Shown here: piece by piece, positions 1 to 5,756 of the stretch
Layout: every line of letters starts with the position of its first letter
Numbering within the stretch: the stretch's first letter is position 1
Source of the DNA: Moraxellaceae bacterium
GTDB lineage: Bacteria; Pseudomonadota; Gammaproteobacteria; Pseudomonadales; Moraxellaceae
Reading direction: 5' to 3'
Assembly: GCA_021156385.1 (NCBI GenBank)
Contig: JAJNDL010000099.1
Location: forward strand, 1 to 5,756
DNA: 5,756 nt
Notes under the pieces: generated by a model
Database searches by the model: none
What the model was told of the DNA's origin: nothing
Seen by the model: the letters and a program-made list of their open reading frames with translations, nothing else
Translations under genes and position numbers: made by a program

Positions 1-1733
<1,733 letters not shown>

Positions 1734-1750
1734 AGGTTTTTATTCAAGGA

Positions 1751-1792
1751 CGGTCCGGGCTTCCGGATCTCCCGCCACGGAACTTCCGGAGA
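1751..1792 (+). promoter_or_regulatory. Structured yajC leader: hairpin and duplicated CTTCCGGA overlapping the Shine-Dalgarno
   Basis: In the 65-bp tgt-yajC spacer, bases 1752-1758 can pair with 1763-1769 as a 7-bp stem with one G-U pair and a 4-base loop. The octamer CTTCCGGA occurs twice, at 1760-1767 and 1783-1790. The second copy runs into the yajC ribosome binding site GGAG (1788-1791), seven bases before the ATG. TCCGGA is self-complementary, so 1762-1767 can instead pair with 1785-1790, covering part of the ribosome binding site. The two folds exclude each other. The pairing is seen directly; any role in controlling yajC translation is inference, and no ligand or regulator is known to me. 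I found no convincing promoter here. Confidence 0.4.
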
Positions 1793-1798
1793 CTGCCA

Positions 1799-2131
1799 AT
1801 GAGCCTGTTCATCGCCAATGCCTATGCCGAAGGCGCAGCTGCCGCACCAGGTCCTTCCATGACCGGGCAACTGGTCATGCTGGGCATTTTTGCCCTGGTT
1901 TTCTATTTCCTGCTGCTGCGTCCGCAGCTCAAGCGCCAGAAAGAGCACAAGTCGCTGATCGATGCGCTGCAGAAGGGCGAAGAGGTGGTGTTTGCCGGCG
2001 GCCTCATCGGCACCATCCAGAAGGTCGACGGCGACTTTGCCGTGATCGAGCTGGCCAACGGCGTGGAAGTGAAGGTGCAGCGCGCCTCCATTGTTGCGAC
2101 CCTGCCCAAGGGCACGATCAAGAACATTTAA
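1799..2131 (+). CDS. yajC: Sec translocon accessory protein YajC
   Basis: YajC is a small single-pass inner-membrane protein that associates with SecD and SecF at the SecYEG translocon; it is generally dispensable in E. coli. The 110 residues match the family length exactly. After an Ala-rich N-terminus (MSLFIANAYAEG), there is one hydrophobic segment at about residues 22-40. The hallmark RPQLKRQKEH (41-50) follows at the cytoplasmic face, then the small C-terminal domain with GLIGTI (68-73) and the closing LPKGTIKNI (102-110), which resembles the E. coli ending LPKGTMKAL. At 61-68 the sequence is EEVVFAGG, where E. coli has DEVLTNGG, a modest variation. The ATG at 1799 is preceded by GGAG (1788-1791) at good spacing. 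Its position between tgt and secD is the standard arrangement in proteobacteria. Confidence 0.97.
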   Translation: MSLFIANAYAEGAAAAPGPSMTGQLVMLGIFALVFYFLLLRPQLKRQKEHKSLIDALQKGEEVVFAGGLIGTIQKVDGDFAVIELANGVEVKVQRASIVATLPKGTIKNI

Positions 2132-2133
2132 AA

Positions 2134-2171
2134 AAACCGGACCCGGCGCGGTGCCAGAGCCGTGCCGGTTT
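2134..2171 (+). other. Intercistronic hairpin between yajC and secD
   Basis: Bases 2143-2151 pair with 2160-2168 as a 9-bp, nearly all G-C stem with one G-U pair and an 8-base loop (2152-2159). TTTGTTG follows, and the secD ribosome binding site GAGGG is at 2175-2179. A competing 7-bp perfect pairing joins AAACCGG (2134-2140) to CCGGTTT (2165-2171) around a 24-base loop; the two share bases 2165-2168 and cannot form together. The T run is too short and interrupted for a strong intrinsic terminator, so a partial attenuator, an RNA-processing or stability element, or a modulator of secD translation all remain possible. The structure is seen; the role is inferred. Confidence 0.5.
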
Positions 2172-2185
2172 GTTGAGGGTGTCCC

Positions 2186-4078
2186 ATGCGTAGCTCCTGG
2201 TGGAAGTACCTTCTGATCGTCACTGTCGTGCTGGTCAGCCTGGTCTATTCCCTGCCCAATCTCTATCCCGACGAGCCTGCCGTGCAGGTGTCCGGCGCCA
2301 CGGCCGCCGTGCCGGCCAACCAGGCGGTGCTGGAGAGCGCGACGCGCGCGCTGACGGTGGCCGGCATTCCCTTCCACGATGCCGGGCTGCAGGGGCGGGA
2401 AGGCAAGGAGAGCGTGCTCATCCGTGTCAACAATCCCACGGACCAGTTGCGTGCCCAGGAAGTGATCAAGCGCGCGCTTGGCGACAACTATGTCACCGCC
2501 CTCAACTTGGTGCCGACCACGCCCGACTGGCTGAAGGCACTGGGTGCCCAGCCCATGAAGCTCGGCCTCGACCTGCGCGGTGGCGTGCATTTCCTGCTCG
2601 AAGTGGACATGAGCAAGGTGCTCGAGCAGCGCCAGGACTCCTACATCAGCGAGATCCGGACCAAGCTGCGCGACAAGAAGATCGCCTATCGCAGTGTCGG
2701 CGAGCGCGGCGAGGGCTTTGCCATCAGGTTCGAGAGCGCCGACGAGCGCCAGCAGGCCGAAGACCTGCTCAAGGCCGATGCCGAGTTCGCCACCAGCTTC
2801 GTCTACAAGCGCGACGACACTCCCGACGGCTTCTTCACCTATCTCGACTACACGCCGCAGAAGCTGCGCGAGGTCGCCAAGTCCGCGGTCGGCCAGAACC
2901 TCATGACCATCCGCAACCGCGTCAACGAGCTGGGCGTGGCGGAAGCCGTCGTGCAGCAGCAGGGTGCGAACCGCATCGTGGTCGAACTGCCCGGCCTGCA
3001 GGATACGGCGGAAGCCAAGCGCATCCTCGGTCGCACCGCGACCCTGGAGTTCCGCCCCGTCGACATGGAGCACCTCAACGAGAACTTCACCGGTATTGCC
3101 CCTCCCGGTACCGAGGCGCTGCCCTACAAGGACAATCCTGGCCTGCGCGTCCTGCTGCTGAAGCAGAAGATCATTACCGGCGATCAGGTCACCGATGCCA
3201 GCCTGACCCGCGACCAGAACATGCAACCTGCCGTGAGCGTGAATCTCGATTCCCGCGGCGGCAAGAAGATGGGCAATTTCACGAAGGAAAACATCGGCAA
3301 GAACATGGCCGTGGTCTTCGTCGAAACCAAGCGCAAGTCCCGCGAGGTCACGGGTGCGGACGGCAAGCCGACCCAGGTGTTCGACACCGTCGTGGAGCGC
3401 AGCGTGATCAGCAACGCCACCGTGCAAGGCCTGTTCAGCTCGAGCTTCCAGATCACCGGCCTGGACTCGCCGGCAGAAGCCGCGGAACTGGCGCTGCTGC
3501 TGCGCGCAGGTGCACTGGCGGCGCCCATGTACTTCGTCGAGGAGCGTACCATCGGCCCGTCGCTCGGCCAGGAGAACATCGAGAAGGGCATGCAGTCGAC
3601 GGTGGTGGGCTTCATCCTCGTCGCGGTCTTCATGCTCTTCTTCTACAAGGTGTTCGGCATCATGGCCAACGTTGCGCTCTTCGTGAACGTGGCGATCGTG
3701 GCTGCCATCATGGGCGCGCTGGGTGCGGCGCTCACCCTGCCCGGCATCGCCGGCATCGTGCTGACGGTCGGCATGGCGGTGGACGCCAACGTGCTGATCT
3801 ACGAGCGCATCCGCGAGGAACTGAATCGTGGCATGTCGCCGCATGCCGCCATCATTGCCGGCTACGATCGCGCCTTCACGACCATCATCGACTCGCATAT
3901 CACGACGCTGGTAGTGGCCGTGATCCTGTGGGCTGTCGGCTCCGGCCCCATCAAGGGCTTCGCCGTCACGCTGTTCTGGGGAATTCTGTCGTCCCTGTTC
4001 ACCTCCATTACCGTCACGCGTGCCATCTGCGACCTGATCTACAGTCGCAACCGCCGTGTTACCAAGCTGAGCATCTGA
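2186..4078 (+). CDS. secD: Protein translocase subunit SecD
   Basis: SecD is the large subunit of the SecDF complex, an RND-superfamily inner-membrane protein that uses the proton gradient to pull exported proteins through SecYEG on the periplasmic side. Its 630 residues compare with 615 in E. coli. A single N-terminal membrane segment (about 7-24) is followed by a large periplasmic region. This contains the conserved LGLDLRGGVHFLLEVDM (126-142), NRVNELGVAE (244-253) and FQITGLDSPAEA (421-432). The membrane approach has ERTIGPSLGQENI (453-465), and five more membrane segments lie between about 470 and 612. The proton-pathway motif GMAVDANVLIYERIREE (529-545) carries D533, the likely counterpart of the essential E. 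coli D519. The protein ends VTKLSI, close to the E. coli VKKLSI. The ATG at 2186 has GAGGG six bases upstream and gives the familiar WKYLLI opening. secF follows after 13 bp. Confidence 0.98.
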   Translation: MRSSWWKYLLIVTVVLVSLVYSLPNLYPDEPAVQVSGATAAVPANQAVLESATRALTVAGIPFHDAGLQGREGKESVLIRVNNPTDQLRAQEVIKRALGDNYVTALNLVPTTPDWLKALGAQPMKLGLDLRGGVHFLLEVDMSKVLEQRQDSYISEIRTKLRDKKIAYRSVGERGEGFAIRFESADERQQAEDLLKADAEFATSFVYKRDDTPDGFFTYLDYTPQKLREVAKSAVGQNLMTIRNRVNELGVAEAVVQQQGANRIVVELPGLQDTAEAKRILGRTATLEFRPVDMEHLNENFTGIAPPGTEALPYKDNPGLRVLLLKQKIITGDQVTDASLTRDQNMQPAVSVNLDSRGGKKMGNFTKENIGKNMAVVFVETKRKSREVTGADGKPTQVFDTVVERSVISNATVQGLFSSSFQITGLDSPAEAAELALLLRAGALAAPMYFVEERTIGPSLGQENIEKGMQSTVVGFILVAVFMLFFYKVFGIMANVALFVNVAIVAAIMGALGAALTLPGIAGIVLTVGMAVDANVLIYERIREELNRGMSPHAAIIAGYDRAFTTIIDSHITTLVVAVILWAVGSGPIKGFAVTLFWGILSSLFTSITVTRAICDLIYSRNRRVTKLSI

Positions 4079-4091
4079 GGAGAAACGGATC

Positions 4092-5009
4092 ATGGCAGAG
4101 CAGCGCATCGTTCGTTTCATGAAGCATCGCAAGCTGATTGCGGCCTTTTCTCTGGCGGTAGTGCTGATCGGCATCGTCTCGCTGGTGGTCCGCGGCCTCA
4201 ATCTCGGCCAGGATTTCACCGGCGGTACGACTGCCGAGATCAGCTTTGCCAAGCCGGTTGACCAGGAAGCGGTGAAGGCCGCACTGGAGAAGGCCGGTTT
4301 CCATGACGCGCTCGTCCAGCACCTGGACACGATTTCGGAAGTGCAGGTGCGCATGCCGCCGCAAAAGGGGCACGAGAGCAACCTGAGCGCCGACATCCAG
4401 AAGGCGGTGAGCTTCGATCCGGATAACCCGGCCACCCTCAGGCAGGTCGACAGCGTCGGCTCCCAGGTGGGTGACGAGCTTTACACGCAGTCCCTGTATG
4501 CCGTCATCCTGTCGCTCGGGCTGATGATGGTCTACGTGGCCATGCGGTTCCGCTTCAAGTTCGCGGTCGGTGGCGTCGTCTCCCTGCTGCACGACGTGTT
4601 GTTCACGGTCGGCATCTTTTCCATCTTCGGCTGGCCTTTCGATCTGACCGTCCTGGCGGCAGTGCTTGCGCTGATCGGTTACTCGCTCAACGACACCATC
4701 GTGATCTTCGACCGTATTCGCGAGAATTTCCGCAAGCTGCGCAGGGCAGACCCGGAGGAGATCGTGGATCTTTCCCTGACCGAAACCCTGCGCCGTACGT
4801 TCATGACGGTGACGACGGTGATCCTGGTCGTGCTCGCCCTGCTGTTCCTGGGTGGCCCGGCACTCAAGTGGTTCTCGATTGCATTGCTGATCGGCCTGTT
4901 CGTCGGGACCTACTCCTCGATCTACATCGCTACCAACTACGCGCTGACGATGGGGCTTTCGAAGGAAGACTTCCTCGTGGCCAAGGGTGAAGTGGACGAT
5001 CGCCCCTGA
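4092..5009 (+). CDS. secF: Protein translocase subunit SecF
   Basis: SecF pairs with SecD to form the proton-driven export motor in the inner membrane. Its 305 residues compare with 323 in E. coli; the differences are a shorter N-terminus before the first membrane segment and a shorter C-terminal tail. The first membrane segment is at about 15-33, followed by the periplasmic domain opening with GLNLGQDFTGGT (35-46) and containing VRMPP (86-90). VGSQVGDEL (122-130) leads into five further membrane segments between about 132 and 287. The RND-type motif GYSLNDTIVIFDRIRENFRK (196-215) includes D201, probably the proton-relay acidic residue. FLGGPALKWFS (252-262) and VGTYSSIYIA (271-280) are also typical. 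The ATG has AGGAG (4078-4082) nine bases upstream, and that site overlaps the last base of the secD stop codon, pointing to tight coupling. It is the last gene of the operon, ending 16 bp before a terminator. Confidence 0.98.
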   Translation: MAEQRIVRFMKHRKLIAAFSLAVVLIGIVSLVVRGLNLGQDFTGGTTAEISFAKPVDQEAVKAALEKAGFHDALVQHLDTISEVQVRMPPQKGHESNLSADIQKAVSFDPDNPATLRQVDSVGSQVGDELYTQSLYAVILSLGLMMVYVAMRFRFKFAVGGVVSLLHDVLFTVGIFSIFGWPFDLTVLAAVLALIGYSLNDTIVIFDRIRENFRKLRRADPEEIVDLSLTETLRRTFMTVTTVILVVLALLFLGGPALKWFSIALLIGLFVGTYSSIYIATNYALTMGLSKEDFLVAKGEVDDRP

Positions 5010-5025
5010 CCCGTTGCAGGCAAAC

Positions 5026-5053
5026 AAAAAAGCCCGGCAATGCCGGGCTTTTT
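5026..5053. terminator. Bidirectional intrinsic terminator between convergent genes
   Basis: A perfect 7-bp G-C stem, GCCCGGC (5032-5038) with GCCGGGC (5042-5048), encloses a 3-base loop. It is flanked by six A residues (5026-5031) and five T residues (5049-5053), which can extend the pairing. Read on the plus strand it ends secF transcription, 16 bp after the stop. Read on the minus strand it gives a six-U tail 11 bp after the small ORF stops. The symmetry and the placement between convergent genes both support use in both directions. Confidence 0.93.
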
Positions 5054-5064
5054 CATGCAGGAAT

Positions 5065-5253
5065 TCAGTGTCGGGACGGATCTGGCGGTCGGGCGGTGCG
5101 GGCTTCCCGCTTGGCCGGCGTCTGTTCGGATAAAGGCGGCGAGGCACTCTCCCACGTTTCCGGTGCCTCTGCTGCGCCCAGCCAGGTCCAGAATTCGAGG
5201 ACTTCGCGCTCCAGGGCTTGCTCGAGTGCTTTCAGGTTTTCCCTCTTCCGCAT
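5065..5253 (-). CDS. Unrecognised 62-residue small protein
   Basis: I do not recognise this protein. It starts MRKRENLKALEQALERE and has a likely charged amphipathic helix at about residues 3-24, with tryptophans at 22 and 24, then FWTWLG (21-26). From about residue 38 the tail is rich in proline, serine, arginine and glutamate and is probably disordered. There is no signal peptide, membrane segment or cysteine. Three points support a real gene: a G-rich ribosome binding site just upstream, a spacing of 59 bp after suhB on the same strand, and a stop 11 bp before the shared terminator. The frame stays open further upstream into suhB, but that extension only shadows the suhB gene in another frame, so the ATG at 5253 is chosen. 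It may be co-transcribed with suhB. A role cannot be assigned, and a non-coding 3' region remains possible. Confidence 0.6.
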   Translation of the reverse strand: MRKRENLKALEQALEREVLEFWTWLGAAEAPETWESASPPLSEQTPAKREARTARPPDPSRH

Positions 5254-5257
5254 GACT

Positions 5258-5264
5258 CCCCCCT
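5258..5264 (-). promoter_or_regulatory. Ribosome binding site deciding the small-ORF start
   Basis: On the minus strand AGGGGGG occupies 5264-5258, followed by AGTC and then the ATG at 5253-5251. This gives an acceptable Shine-Dalgarno (AGGGGG, spacer five bases) and is the reason for choosing this ATG rather than an upstream codon within suhB. The run of six G residues is also prone to length variation. Confidence 0.5.
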
Positions 5265-5312
5265 GCCCATGCCCTGCCTCAGGCAAGTGTAGTCCAGAGG
5301 AGAGGAGGGCAT

Positions 5313-5756
5313 TCAGCGGCGCAGGCCGGCATCCATATGCGGTGCCAGCGTGGTCAGCAGGGCCTTGAGGAGCTTGGGGTTGCCGGCCACGACATTGCCC
5401 GAGTCCAGGTAGTTGTGGCCGCCGGTAAAGTCGCTGACGAGGCCGCCGGCCTCGCGGACGAGCAGGTCGCCGGCGGCGATGTCCCAAGGCGAGAGGCCGA
5501 ACTCGAAGAAGCCGTCGAGGCGGCCGGCCGCCACATAGGCGAGGTCGAGCGCGGCCGAGCCGGCGCGGCGCAGGCCGGCCGTTTGCTTGGCCACGTCCTT
5601 GAACATGCCGAGGTAGTTGTCGATGTGGGGCATCTGGTCGGGGCGGAAGGGAAAGCCGGTGCCGATCAGGCCACCCTCCAGGTTCTTGCGGGAGGTGACG
5701 CGCATGCGGCGCCCGTTCATGGCGGCACCGCGGCCGCGGCTGGCGGTGAATTCCTC
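5313..5756 (-). CDS. suhB: Inositol-1-monophosphatase family protein SuhB, 3' part (right edge cut)
   Basis: SuhB belongs to the magnesium-dependent inositol monophosphatase family. In E. coli it also binds the NusA/rRNA antitermination machinery, and that role is thought to be its main physiological one. The fragment holds the C-terminal 147 residues, compared with about 267 for the whole E. coli protein; the N-terminal metal-site motifs (the E-E and DPLDGT regions) lie outside the window. Numbered in the fragment, visible features are GLIGTGFPF (29-37), RRAGSAALDLAYVAAGRLDGFFE (63-85) and the second family signature around WDIAAGDLLVREAGG (91-105). In this signature D92 is the C-terminal metal-ligand aspartate. 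SDFTGGHNY (108-116) and VVAGNP (122-127) follow. The ATG at 5720 is internal, because twelve conserved-type codons (starting EEFTASRGRG) continue to the window edge. The stop is TGA at 5315-5313. It converges with secF and is followed by the small ORF on the same strand. Confidence 0.96.
   Translation of the reverse strand, partial: EEFTASRGRGAAMNGRRMRVTSRKNLEGGLIGTGFPFRPDQMPHIDNYLGMFKDVAKQTAGLRRAGSAALDLAYVAAGRLDGFFEFGLSPWDIAAGDLLVREAGGLVSDFTGGHNYLDSGNVVAGNPKLLKALLTTLAPHMDAGLRR

Noticed and set aside
2200..4122. Plus-strand 640-codon frame overlapping secD
   Set aside because: It is a shifted frame of secD with Arg/Ala/Gly-rich low-complexity translation; the secD frame matches its family end to end.
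4059..5147. Minus-strand 362-codon open frame as a gene
   Set aside because: It is antisense to secF, runs through the terminator hairpin and is rich in His, Asp, Arg and Gln like other reverse-frame translations of high-GC genes.
5096..5368. Plus-strand 90-codon frame between secF and suhB
   Set aside because: It is antisense to the small ORF and the suhB end, with no ribosome binding site seen and a composition typical of a shadow frame.
5718..5720. ATG as the suhB start
   Set aside because: The frame continues upstream to the window edge with SuhB-like sequence, and starting here would remove the family's essential N-terminal metal-binding motifs.

Overview
The window shows a high-GC (roughly 60-65% by eye) bacterial chromosome segment, most likely from a gammaproteobacterium. 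The evidence is the gene order queA-tgt-yajC-secD-secF with suhB nearby, and proteins that align closely with my recollection of the E. coli versions. The E. coli numbering of the Tgt active-site and zinc residues is retained exactly. I cannot assign genus or family. I see no insertion sequence, phage, CRISPR, toxin-antitoxin or other accessory gene; this is core housekeeping DNA.

Layout: (1) 1-582, the 3' part of queA, open at the left edge. (2) 615-1733, complete tgt, 32 bp downstream. (3) 1734-1798, a 65-bp leader with inverted and direct repeats that reach into the yajC ribosome binding site. (4) 1799-2131, yajC. (5) 2132-2185, a 54-bp gap almost filled by a hairpin. (6) 2186-4078, secD. 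(7) 4092-5009, secF, 13 bp after secD. (8) 5026-5053, a strong hairpin flanked by A and T runs that can stop transcription from both sides. (9) On the minus strand, 5065-5253, a 62-residue unrecognised small protein. (10) 5313-5756, the 3' part of suhB, open at the right edge. No stretch of 300 bases lacks a gene.

Functionally, the plus-strand genes form a probable operon joining two processes. QueA and Tgt act in making the queuosine modification of tRNAs with GUN anticodons. YajC, SecD and SecF form the accessory complex that drives late steps of Sec protein export at the inner membrane. suhB, a phosphatase-family protein also linked to rRNA transcription antitermination in E. coli, converges on this operon with the small ORF between it and the shared terminator.

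I found no undescribed multi-gene system. The items most worth a second look are the unrecognised small protein and the two structured intercistronic spacers around yajC.
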